Positions 1 to 8,821 of a DNA stretch of 25,184 bases are shown here, piece after piece (within the stretch, counting starts at the first letter, position 1; every line of letters begins with the position of its first letter). The notes under the pieces were generated by a model, which made no database searches, was not told where the DNA came from, and saw only the letters and a list, made by a program, of their open reading frames with translations. The stretch comes from Ectocarpus siliculosus (taxonomy: Eukaryota > Sar > Phaeophyceae > Ectocarpales > Ectocarpaceae): positions 2,649,504 through 2,674,687 of the forward strand of contig FN649738.1 of the NCBI GenBank assembly GCA_000310025.1, read 5' to 3'. The translations under genes were made by a program, and so were the position numbers.

Positions 1-113
1 AAAAAGGGGGGGGGGGGGGCACGATGAGGGGGCATGATGAGAGAGAGGGAGAGGACAAGATACACAGGGGGGAGGGATGGGGTGCTCACGTTTCGCATGC
101 CTGTGTTAGTTGC

Positions 114-212
114 TAGACCATTGACGACGCGTCCTCGAGAGGACGAAGCATTGCTCTCACTGGACCGATCACCGACGGCCGATCGTTCCTTCCTACTTTG
201 CCAAAGGTGGCT
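114..212 (+). repeat. Dispersed intronic repeat, copy 1
   Basis: Three blocks here recur in the same order at 20342-20529. They are TAGACCATTGAC (114-125), CTCACTGGACC (156-166) and a block of about 50 bp starting GACCGATC (163-212) that is roughly 80% identical to 20479-20529. This copy is about 87 bp shorter between the first and last blocks. Both copies lie in or beside introns of unrelated genes, which suggests an unnamed dispersed element. No terminal repeats were recognised. Confidence 0.5.
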
Positions 213-252
213 CAAGCCTTACCGCCAGCAGCAACAACTAAAAAAGCCTCAC

Positions 253-1790
253 CGCCAGTGGGGAGTCTGGTCGAACTTGGCGTCGAAGTTGAGGAGGGGC
301 CTCGACCCGAGCATGCTGTTGCCGGTCAGCTTGAGCTCGTCCATGGTGTGCACGTTCAGCACGTGGAACCTGGGCATAAAAAACAAAAATCAACACCAAC
401 ATCAACAACCGAGAGCAACGACCGTACCACCGACAACATCAACATCAACAACAACAACAATCGCTCAGAAGAACACGGTAGGCGAAGCTGTTGACAACAG
501 CTCACGACAAAAAAAAGGCGAGGCAAAAACGGCCAACCAAAAAAGCTTGCTCTTTCTTTGTACTTAAGAGTCTGTCTCACTTTGCCGAGGGGCCGGTCGG
601 AGTCTTCCCCGCCCAGAGGTACAGGTCGGTCTTCTTGCGGCACTCCAGGAAGACACACGAGTTGCAGCTCTTGATCTCGGCGATCTCGTTAACGGCACTC
701 GACAGGCTCTCGTCGCGGCCGACGTCCAGCTTCACGTCCTGTCCCAACACAAACAAACATACACCTCTGGTCAGTCGATTAGCGCGGTCGATGCTAACAA
801 TAAAAGCAACCTCGCACACTCTGTTGCTACAACCGTTTCTGTACTCAATCTGGAGAGTAGCCTTAGCCCCCCCCATGACGGGTCCCAGATCATCTCTTGT
901 GTTTTCGACAGCACTGAGACCGACGGTGGTTAGCCGGCTAGCGCGGTCGATGCTAACAACACAAACACACGCCCCGGCAGAGGCCGTGACCGCCGCGTGG
1001 GACCGAGGTAACGAGAGCAGCGGCAGCAGGATTGGAATGACCAAACGTGGTAGAATAGCACCAGAAAATACCGGAGGCAGCGGTAGCTCGAAGACAGATA
1101 TTTGGAGAGCCGTACAGTGAGATAAAACTGAAACCAGCTACATTGCTATTGCTGCTGCCTGATATACTGAAACCAGCAACATTGCTACTGCTGCTGCCTG
1201 CTGCCTACTGGGCAGAAAGTCTAACATACAAGGCACGATAATCAGCCAAAACAGAAAATCGTAAAACACAGGTATTCATAGTTCTCCGCTGATGCCATGA
1301 ATTAATTACCATTCCCAGACCCTTGTCTATGCGTAGAGATGGACGTATTGTGTTACATTAAAAAAAGAAAAGAAAAAAAAAGTATCCAACCAAATCTACC
1401 AACGCGCTACACAACACGCCGCGAGAGAGAGAGCAAGAGCGCCTCCCAAAACTTGGTCTCCACCTTCTTGTGGTGGGGGATGAGCTTCCGGAGGTCTCCC
1501 AGGAGGTGCCTGAAGCGAGACGTGATGCCGCGGGACGAGAACAGCAACACCCTCTGCTTGTTGCGGTAGGTGCCGTCGGAGGCAAACTCCATCGCCGCCG
1601 ATTGCCCTTCCTCCTCCTCTCTCACCGCCGCTGTAGTAGAGTCGCCGGCGGTGGCGGCAACGGCCGTGCTACCGTTAGCGGCGGCGCGGTCCTTGTCGCG
1701 CTGTCGGCGGAGGCGTTTGCGGAAGTCGGGGACGGTGCCGGGGTCGCTGTCGTCGTCATCCTCATCGTCGTCTTCGTTGTCGCTCGCCAT
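253..1790 (-). CDS. BRX1: BRX1 ribosome-biogenesis protein (Brix domain), 5' three exons, partial
   Basis: Exons on the minus strand are 1790-1464, 738-581 and 369-253, and the rest lies beyond the left edge. Phases agree: 109 codons, then 52 codons plus AA, then G plus 38 codons plus CG. The donors are AAG|GTGGAG, AA|GTGAGA and CG|GTGAGG. The start chosen is the ATG before the acidic run MASDNEDDDEDDDD; an upstream in-frame extension only reads through a GA/TC microsatellite. From about residue 75 the product matches the Brix domain: RNKQRVLLFSSRGITSR, then EIKSCNSCVFLECRKKTDLY, WAGKTPTGPS, and VHTMDELKLTGNSMLGSRPL. BRX1 is a nucleolar factor for large-subunit pre-rRNA processing. About 200 residues are visible. 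The family is usually around 300 residues, so the C-terminal third is missing only because of the window edge. Confidence 0.93.
769..959. repeat. Pair of 32-bp direct repeats in BRX1 intron 1
   Basis: The copies at 769-800 and 928-959 share the 22-bp core TAGCGCGGTCGATGCTAACAA with a few upstream mismatches. Each core holds a short stem (TTAGC/GCTAA). The copies are 159 bp apart in the same orientation, so they are not inverted ends of a transposon. Origin unknown. Confidence 0.7.
1127..1200. repeat. Two-copy 39-bp tandem repeat in BRX1 intron 1
   Basis: Copies at 1127-1161 and 1166-1200 both begin ACTGAAACCAGC and end GCTGCTGCCTG, with two mismatches between them. The rest of the intron (739-1463) shows no exon-like sequence. 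Confidence 0.8.
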
Positions 1791-1840
1791 GCTCTCCTCT
1801 ACGGACGCAAAGCAAACGAAACCGCAAAATAAAACAGAGC

Positions 1841-1845
<5 letters not shown>

Positions 1846-1892
<47 letters not shown>
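1846..1892. repeat. (GA)n microsatellite upstream of BRX1
   Basis: About 23 GA units lie roughly 55 bp upstream of the BRX1 ATG. On the transcribed (minus) strand this is a (TC)n pyrimidine tract, in the place where a 5' UTR or core promoter would sit. Confidence 0.9.
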
Positions 1893-1893
<1 letters not shown>

Positions 1894-2482
1894 GAAAGAG
1901 AAAATCGATTGTTCCCGACAGATGGCCGACGTTGGGGAGATGATACTCTACCATTGCTGAAGACACCCACCTCCACAGAGGCCACAGTTTCCTTTTCTTC
2001 TCAACACACACTGGACCCGTAGAGACAATAGAAGGTACTGAGCGGAGACCGGAACGGTTTTTTAATGCGAAGACAACAACAAAAACTACAACTTGCTGTG
2101 CGATTGGGGCATTATTGTCTCGGGACGGGTAAAACTAAAGATAATACGCCCCCCCCCTCCCCTCCCCCGGGGACTTCAGGAAAACGCCTCTCTCGCCGAG
2201 GATATCGTAGGCCAATATCCACGTCGTCCTGCCGGACGGCGCGGTCTACACGCTACCACTGTGTGTGGAAACATAGCGAACGGTGGGATATTCGCATTTG
2301 GATCTGAATGGTTCCTGTATTTTTCAAACAGTGGTGTTATGGTTGCTTACGAAAGCAGAGCGCACTTCTTCCGCTGCTCTTAACTCGGCAGATGATAGCG
2401 CCGGCGCAAGCCTTTTCGTCTGGCGTAAGGTCAACGAGTGGTGTCGAGGGGTACAGCAGTGTGCGTCACCGCCACTCACCCT
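1893..2482. other. Spacer upstream of BRX1, no supported gene
   Basis: This spacer has C-rich tracts near 2147-2169 and several overlapping short ORFs without recognisable content. One stretch on the plus strand (2211-2273) follows a TAG and reads like a coding exon (LPDGAVYTLPL), but it is only 21 codons and cannot be linked to anything. Confidence 0.4.
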
Positions 2483-2576
2483 CTTGTCTTAACAAAAGAC
2501 AAGAATTCCTTGTCTTAACTCAAGACAAGACTCTCTTGCCTTAAACGCACGACAAGAACCTCTTCTCATGAAGAGG
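2483..2576. repeat. Row of short hairpins, CTTGTCTT-loop-AAGACAAG
   Basis: Four inverted repeats follow one another. 2483-2503 and 2509-2529 are perfect 8-bp stems CTTGTCTT/AAGACAAG with 5-nt loops. 2535-2556 is a degenerate version (CTTGCC/GACAAG). 2559-2576 is a different stem, CCTCTT/AAGAGG. The spacing of the first three is about 26 bp. Confidence 0.75.
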
Positions 2577-2829
2577 GTGGTTTATCTCTTGCCTGGTATT
2601 TTTTTCCGAGGGTGTCGCTCCTTGTCTTCACTGCGGGCTAACTCAACCCCGACTGCTGTATACCGGACCTTACGGTAGGACTCTTAAAGCAGAACACCTG
2701 TTCTCATGGTCAACCATATAAATGGTCACCTTTACCCCGGGCTGTTTGGGACACGGCAGGATGAAAGTGGACGTTAACCAACCACCTGGGCTCGTTTGGT
2801 GCTGCTACTAGCTCTTCTTGACCAGGGTA

Positions 2830-3046
2830 CCGTATGCGACACAAGACATCACACCCCCTGGCCCGATTTTCCAAGCTCCATTTATCAACAGCAGAAAGAT
2901 TGGGGGTGCCGAAAACGGCGGCGTTTAAGCCTTCTGGTGGAGAGCTCTCTGAAAACGTATCGTTTCGTTGATGCATCCTCTTGGTCGTGGCGTAATCGAG
3001 TTTTGAAAATGGGTCCAGGGGGTGTGTTATCTTGTGTCGTATACGG
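2830..3046 (+). mobile_element. MITE copy A (217 bp, TA target duplication)
   Basis: The ends are CCGTATGCGACACAAG on the left and the reverse complement of CCGTATACGACACAAG on the right, flanked by TA (2828-2829 and 3047-3048). The inverted repeats run inward about 50 bp, including ACACACCCCCTGG and ATTTTCxAAxCT. The middle ~110 bp is shared with copy C in the same orientation. No transposase is encoded. TA duplication plus long inverted repeats fits a non-autonomous Tc1/mariner-type element; the superfamily is an inference. Confidence 0.85.
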
Positions 3047-3327
3047 TATATATATACCCGTTGTGCCGTTTGCACTCTACTTGTTTTCGTCTTTAATTCT
3101 TAGCTCCCAGGTTCCCGGAGTGGTGGCAAGTACTGCTTGTTGTGTGGGGGTGGTGGTGCTGTCGACGAGCCAAGCCTTCCCCCCCTCTCCCGCACCGTGC
3201 AAAAGACGGCCAGGACAGCAGCCCGAGTCGCAAAGCATCCCCTGGGCGAGCTTCCCGCACCGCTTGGGATTGAGAACGAGGGGTGGCGTCAGCTTGGAAT
3301 ACACAGCAACATTTGTTGAACTGCGTA

Positions 3328-3543
3328 CCCCAGGTGACACAAGATACCACACCCCAATTGAACCGATTTTCAAAGCTCCATCACTCCACGACTACGTAGA
3401 TATAAACGATGCGTTCTCGGGAAGCTCTCGACGAGACGGTTTCAATTCCGCCGTTTACTGCACCGCCATCTCTTTCTGCCGAGGACAAACATGCAACTTT
3501 GAAAATCGGTCCGAGGGGGTGTGATAAATCTCTTGTCCTACGG
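3328..3543 (-). mobile_element. MITE copy B (216 bp, inverted, most diverged)
   Basis: This is flanked by TA at 3326-3327 and 3544-3545. The inner inverted-repeat parts (GACACAAGAT, ACACCCC, CGATTTTCAAAGCTCCAT) match copies A and C. The outermost bases have decayed, with CCCCAGGT in place of CCGTATAC on the left. The interior matches copies A and C only after reverse complementing, so it sits in the opposite orientation. It appears to be the oldest of the three. Confidence 0.75.
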
Positions 3544-3645
3544 TACCACATGTGTTTAGGTCGTGCTCCCGCCATCCTCTCGACAGCCGGCAAAGAGGGA
3601 TATTGTGAAGTACTTCAGAGAGCAGCGAGCGGGCAGGTGTACCTA

Positions 3646-3647
<2 letters not shown>

Positions 3648-3678
<31 letters not shown>

Positions 3679-3680
3679 GG
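3648..3680. repeat. (CTG)n/(TTG)n triplet tract
   Basis: About eleven CTG/TTG triplets sit at the outer end of the left arm of the fold-back element. The right arm has only a short degenerate counterpart (AGCAGCAGGAGCAGG), so the tract has expanded on one side only. Confidence 0.8.
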
Positions 3681-4000
3681 CGGGAGTTGCTGTTATTGAG
3701 GCTCTCGATACGGCTGTTGATCAACAAACATCAGTCAGTGTCGTACCCGTACTACAGTACATCGACGGCTGCGCCAAAATGCTGGATCGTACGTGTCCTC
3801 CAACTGCCGTCCCGTCATGGCTTACGAAGTAATACTTTCGCCAACCACTACGGGGAAGCAACTGCAGGACACGACGATCCAGCAGGGTTGCAGCCGTGGA
3901 TGGAGTACGGGTATATCCCAACACTGGTGTTTGCTCATCAACACCCCATGGAGAGCCCCCAACCGCAGCAACTCCCGCCCAGCAGCAGGAGCAGGAGCAC
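3655..4000. repeat. Fold-back element: ~350-bp imperfect palindrome
   Basis: The left arm (about 3655-3830) pairs with the right arm (about 3835-4000). Matching blocks include GCTGGGCGGGAGTTGCTG against CAGCAACTCCCGCCCAGC, TACCCGTACT against AGTACGGGTA, and ATGCTGGATCGT against ACGATCCAGCA. The centre is at about 3832 (CGAAGTAATACTTTCG). There is almost no loop. No coding potential was recognised. It could be a fold-back transposon, a head-to-head insertion of two copies, or the source of a long hairpin RNA. Confidence 0.75.
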
Positions 4001-4363
4001 TAAACCCCCCACGATCTACCTGTGCACCTTCATAATCACAGGCGGGGGGTCTTGCACGCGTGCGTATCGCGCCCATCGGCGAGAGCTGGAACTCGGTTTT
4101 TGGTATCACGGGGGCGTGTCGGATTGGCTCTCAGGGTAACCTACCGCCGCGCTCCCCCCGTAGAAAGGAGGGAGATAATATTGTCCCCCCGTATTAGGGA
4201 CAGAGATAATATTGCTGGCAGGTTCACGTGCTACCGACCAATCACACGGCTTGGGTGTCAGCAAGGAACGTACGATCTGGAAGCCCCCGTACCCAGGTCG
4301 CATCATCCCCAACAGTACGTACGATGGTCGCGGGCAGCAGCGGTTGCCCTTTTGGGTCAAGTA

Positions 4364-4580
4364 CCGTATACGACACAAGATAACACACCCCCTGGGTCGA
4401 TTTTCCAAGCTTCATTTATCAACAGCAGAAGGAGTAGGGGTGCCGAAAACGGCGGCGCTGAAGCCTTCTGGTCGAGATCTCTCCGAAAATGTATCGTTTC
4501 GTTTATACATCCTCTTGGTCGTGGAGTAATCGAGCTTTGAAAATCGGTTCAGGGGGTGTGTTATCTTGTGTCGTATACGG
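4364..4580 (+). mobile_element. MITE copy C (217 bp, best preserved)
   Basis: The outer ends are perfect: CCGTATACGACACAAGATAA on the left and its reverse complement on the right. TA flanks are at 4362-4363 and 4581-4582. Nearly perfect inverted repeats of about 33 bp continue more loosely to about 50 bp. It has the same orientation as copy A. The intact ends suggest the most recent insertion of the three. Confidence 0.88.
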
Positions 4581-4829
4581 TATGGGTACGCTTGAACGGC
4601 TCGGGCGTGGAACCGGGATGAACATGGCATCGCCGCATAGAGTCTGTGTTCAGCCGCGGGAGGAGGAACTCTGCTAATTTGCCCAGGTTTCAAGGTGCGA
4701 AGTATACACGTGGTGTCTGCTACCTGTGCCTACTGCTGTAGTCTGATACCGTTGACCCTTGCTCTCTACCAGTAAACTGGAGTTGAACGCGGCGTGGCTC
4801 TGTGAGTACGTTACTGGATTGAGTAGCCT

Positions 4830-5331
4830 CTAGACACATGCATGCCTTCGTACCCAGCCGACAACGATTTTAGCAGGCGGCCTGGGAAGGTTGACGGCGG
4901 CGTGAGCGAGAGAGATGAGAGCGGTGCCACCAGGTCGTCGTGTGTTGCCTCGTTAACACTTCCTGCTGTTCAAGCCCCAAGGGGGCGAATGGCGCCGCAG
5001 TCACCGGCGTCGGCTGCTGCTACACAAACCTGTAGCTTTCTCAGCGCTCCATACCAAGAAGCAAGACAACAAGCACAAAACCTCACCCAGCTATGACCGT
5101 GAGTTCACCTTCATCACCCTCCTCGTCGGTGCTATCCCTTCCCCCGACAGCCTCCTCCTCCTGCCCCCCTAGCGCCGCCGCCGCTCCACCGCCATTGACC
5201 GCATGAACCACTGATTTTTCCGCATTCTCATCTACTACGTCAACCGCAGCTGCTTCTTCCACGCCGGCTTTGGCTGTGGGCACAGGGACGGTGTCACTCC
5301 CTGTGCTCGTCCTCGCCCGTTTTCGTGCCAT
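4830..5331 (-). CDS. Hypothetical 98-aa acidic protein (two exons, tentative)
   Basis: Not recognised. Exon 1 (5331-5087) starts at an ATG followed by a basic MARKRAR segment. It continues as Ala/Val/Glu-rich, disordered-looking sequence ending STDEEGDEGELTVIAG. A good donor (GG|GTGAGG) follows. A consistent acceptor (CCTTCCCAG) at 4882 opens exon 2 (4881-4830), which adds PPAKIVVGW and stops at TAG. Phase agrees: 2 bases, then 1 base. Exon 2 also holds a possible donor (TGG|GTACGA), so the gene could go on to the left. The basic start and acidic body would suit a nuclear protein, but that is a guess. Confidence 0.35.
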
Positions 5332-6840
5332 TATTGATTGCGAGGGGAGAGAGAGCGGTAGAGCCGTGGTAGCCGTGAAGCAGGTGGGCAGTGCAGAGTG
5401 GAAAAAACAGCAGCGTGTGTGTTGAGTTCAGAACCAGGAGAGGGGAGGGAGGATTGACGAAATTCCCGAACCACAACGCCTCTTTGTTCTCAGTGATCCG
5501 AGATCCAGGATCCAAGACTGAGGCAGCTGAACGGAGGCCAATTTTTTTTTTATTGAGATTGGTGGAATGGTCATCTGCACCTGACACGGCCACCTTCCGA
5601 CAAATGAATCGATGGCTGTCTACACCGTTTGGGCCTAGAAGCCTGTGTGACGGCGCCGCTGCGCTGACATTGACCACGACGTCCCCCGTCAGAACGTCAA
5701 AAAAGTTTTTTGCGGAGGGTGCAAACGGGCACCTACCGCACTAGTACTCACAGCCACTCAGTTGTGTGATCGAGCATCCATTTGGTATGGTAGCTTCGCG
5801 CAGATACATCAAATTGCTTTGATGGGCCGTGATTGTCCTTGTACGATCATCACGTCGTTCGCATCCAAGCCCGCATGCATGCTTGATTGAGGTCGTTGAA
5901 GGGCCGGCCATCACATCGAATCTACGAAGAAGGCACCAAGCGAGGACGGGATGTGTTCGCCAGTCCGTCCCATCGTGACACGTTCTCACCAGACGTTGTC
6001 CAATCCAGGGTTTATTCAACCTCGCAAAGCTTCGAAGAATCGTAAAAGCCCGAAAAACATCTACTGCTGTACAGCGCGAACACATCGTCATTCGAATACT
6101 ATCGCCTTGAAAGAACCGTTTGTGTCAATCCGTTGCTTGGGTGAAAAGCTGTTCCATTCAGCCAGTCACCAAACTATACCCATCACCTACTATACGAATA
6201 AAAGAAAAAGACCACGCCATACCACCGCGCTTACCCGGAGAGCAGGTGATCTGCTCCTTTTCCGCACTAATTATTACGCAACCCCCCGAGAACTGGTCTA
6301 CGCACGCACTCTCATTGTAAACGTGAGTGGAGACTTGGATCTTTTTTGTAGACCGTTTCAACGTTCCCCCCTTATCGAAGCCTTCTCTTGTCTATGTAGC
6401 AATAAAAATGATGAGAAGGGGGGTGGAAAACGCGGAGGTGACCTTCAAAATAGGTCACATCTCCCCAACGGTTGTCGAAAACGAATATCTCTTTTCACGC
6501 GTGTAACTCTAGGATTTGGATCAGTGGCTGGACAAGCCCGCCACAAAGGGAGAGGAAGGGTTATAACCTTGGGCACACACGGCCCGGCGTTCGTGAAAAT
6601 CTACCTCGACCGCTTTCAGGCGCGAGACGCAGTACCTACGCCCCTTCGTGCTATCGTTAAGTTATCTCTCGCCTGAAAACCCGATGTTCAACGTCGGCAG
6701 CAATACCTATAACCACACAGCAACGCACCGACGTACAACTTCCCTACTCCCAAGAAGGTACAGCGTCCCTCTTTTAGAACGTGACCGTGGCTGACGGTTG
6801 TGGTGTCGCGGTGTTTTCGTACGGCGACATGTACGGCTGT
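5332..6840. other. Spacer with one long unexplained plus-strand ORF
   Basis: No gene could be supported. The plus strand is open for 241 codons at 5951-6676. The predicted product is rich in Arg, Thr and Ser, with no motif, signal or domain recognised. At 6434-6464 an inverted repeat (GTGACCT/AGGTCAC) could form a small hairpin. The minus strand reads open at 6091-5741, also without recognisable content. Confidence 0.3.
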
Positions 6841-6841
6841 A

Positions 6842-7070
<229 letters not shown>

Positions 7071-7568
7071 GAGAAAGAGCAGTAGAAGGGGGGGGCAGGG
7101 AGATCGCTTGTGTGAAATGAAGATACACCGGGGCGGCGCGCAGTGTATTGCACGACACACGAACAATGGGTCTGCAGTCGTTCGCAGCTGTAAGGTGCTC
7201 GTGTGAGCATGAACCTTCGACGCCCTACGCATCCCATCAGCCAAGAGCTACCACACGTGTGACCACATGTACTGTACCTGAGGACTCGGGTCGCTCGGTG
7301 CAGCCGCTCGTAGCCGCGCTTCGAGAGTGGGAGCGTCAGGGGGCGGCCCGAGGTCCACTTTATTCGCCGGATCAACCTCGCCCCGAGCTCGAGTTGCCGC
7401 TCGTGCGCTCTTTATCCGGTCGTTTCCGGAGCTCTGACACGCCCGGACAGTTTTTACGATTTCAAAACCATCGTGCGGAAGGGTGTACGAAGCAGAGAGG
7501 GCGGGGAGGGGCGAGAGGGCGGTGGTGAACAGCCATTGTTTCGAGATATCCCCTGCTTCTGGGTATTA

Positions 7569-7704
7569 AAGCATTCAATACACTTGGTCTCTGCTTAGCT
7601 TGCTCTGGCTCGGGGGACGAACGGCCATGGTTCGGCAATACCTTCTGCTGTTCTCGAATAAATTTAAGCATTCAAGACACTTGGGGCACTGCTTAGCGTG
7701 CTCT
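7569..7704. repeat. Direct repeat of 38-39 bp, 97 bp apart
   Basis: 7569-7606 and 7666-7704 share AAGCATTCAA, ACACTTGG, CTGCTTAGC and TGCTCT in register. About 60 bp of unrelated sequence lies between them. Confidence 0.75.
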
Positions 7705-8106
7705 ACCTTGTTTGTTTTCTTGTAGGTCATATCGCTTCCGGTCAGAGTTGTGGTCTAAACAGGGACAACCCTGCTGAAACTGACCTGTCCGCCCGCGGTC
7801 GCCGGAAGGTTAGCCGAGCTCGACCTACCGTCGTTTCCGCCTTCAAAGTTCTCTGTATCGCAAAGCAATGCAAGGAAATTTGGAGGGCGTAGCAGGGTGA
7901 ACGAAGAAACGTTACGGTACGCGGCTGGACATGGACATGCCGCGAGGGAGGAGGAGTCGTGCGTTGCAGCAAGCGTCCCCCCCCGGTAGGAACCGAGTTC
8001 TGTTCGGGACGCTCCCGTGGAAGGGCTAACAGCGCTTGTCGAAGGGCTACCACCTTACTACTAAGAAACCGCCACGATCCGGTGGAAGGACTGCCGTGAA
8101 CGAGAT

Positions 8107-8224
8107 GATCTGGGTAGTCCCAAAAGCCTGAATATGAATACCATCGCTACAGGCCTGAACAGTATTACCATCGCCACCGGCCTGAATACTACAGCGATCT
8201 GGGTAGTCCCAAGAGCCTGAATAT
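8107..8224. repeat. Local 89-bp-period direct repeat
   Basis: GATCTGGGTAGTCCCAA followed by (A/G)AGCCTGAATAT occurs at 8107-8135 and 8196-8224 with a single mismatch. Between them lie two further related units, ACCATCGC(T/C)AC(A/C)GGCCTGAA. Confidence 0.85.
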
Positions 8225-8484
8225 CACGCCATCGCTGTGGTAGGTCGACTCTGCTGTAGTGTTCTTCAACAAGAAAAGAGAGGGGAGGGAGAACACGCGT
8301 ATTTGTTCAAAACCCTATTTGGGTGGACACAAAGTTTGCTGCTACGGGTCGTCTCAGAGCATAAGCCATTGAGACAACCTGGCTGGCCTCCGCTCACAGA
8401 CCCTCAGGATACAAGTTCTGGGGTTCAAACACGTTCATGGCGCTATTCTTTATGCGCCCTCACCGTCCGACCAGTTATTGCTGT

Positions 8485-8511
8485 CGTTGTTGTTGTTGTT
8501 GTTGTTGTTGT
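8485..8511. repeat. (GTT)n microsatellite
   Basis: Nine GTT units. A splice-acceptor-like TTTCCCGCAG follows on the plus strand, but no plus-strand exon could be supported after it. Confidence 0.9.
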
Positions 8512-8821
8512 TTCCCGCAGGTCGGCGTCTTCTGCGCGGAGCATCTGAACGGCTTTTGCCGCGCTTCATTGCCTTCAACAGCGGGGCGAAGAGTGCAGGA
8601 ACAACGGTATGATCCTCAAAATTTGCGGTAGGAGCAGCGCCGCATGCAAACCTACCGGTGGTCTCGGCGCTAATCCAGTTATCTGCCTCGTGGTTTACCT
8701 CCCCAACGTGCGGTTTGACTTATAATTCGGACTTTGGCGTACCCACCACCACGGTTGCCATACAATACACATATGTCTGCCAACCAATCGGACGTGCGAC
8801 CTTTATGCGCATGCAAGGTAT

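Larger units (their letters stand above)
7071..8821. other. Intergenic spacer downstream of the coiled-coil gene
   Basis: No supported gene. It is the 3' flank of the coiled-coil gene, which ends at 8822. A GC-rich stretch at 7262-7530 reads as protein-like on the plus strand (QPLVAALREWERQG) but has no convincing splice sites. The spacer carries the direct repeats listed separately and a (GTT)n tract. Confidence 0.4.

Noticed and set aside
1407-1985. BRX1 start at 1985, upstream of the chosen ATG
   Set aside because: The extension translates the (TC)n microsatellite as Ser-Leu repeats; the ATG at 1790 begins the acidic N-terminus usual for the family.
2211-2276. Exon-like plus-strand stretch containing LPDGAVYTLPL
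   Set aside because: Only 21 codons, bounded by stops, with no partner exon.
2483-2576. CRISPR-like array
   Set aside because: Repeats are short hairpins with 5-nt gaps, no spacers, in a eukaryotic intergenic region.
2796-3524. 242-codon plus-strand ORF
   Set aside because: It runs through MITE copies A and B and the sequence between them; no protein-like motif.
8520-8650. Extra 3' exon of the coiled-coil gene (AMKRGKSRSDAPRRRR reading)
   Set aside because: No clear acceptor, and Val-stop at 8827-8822 already ends the frame naturally.
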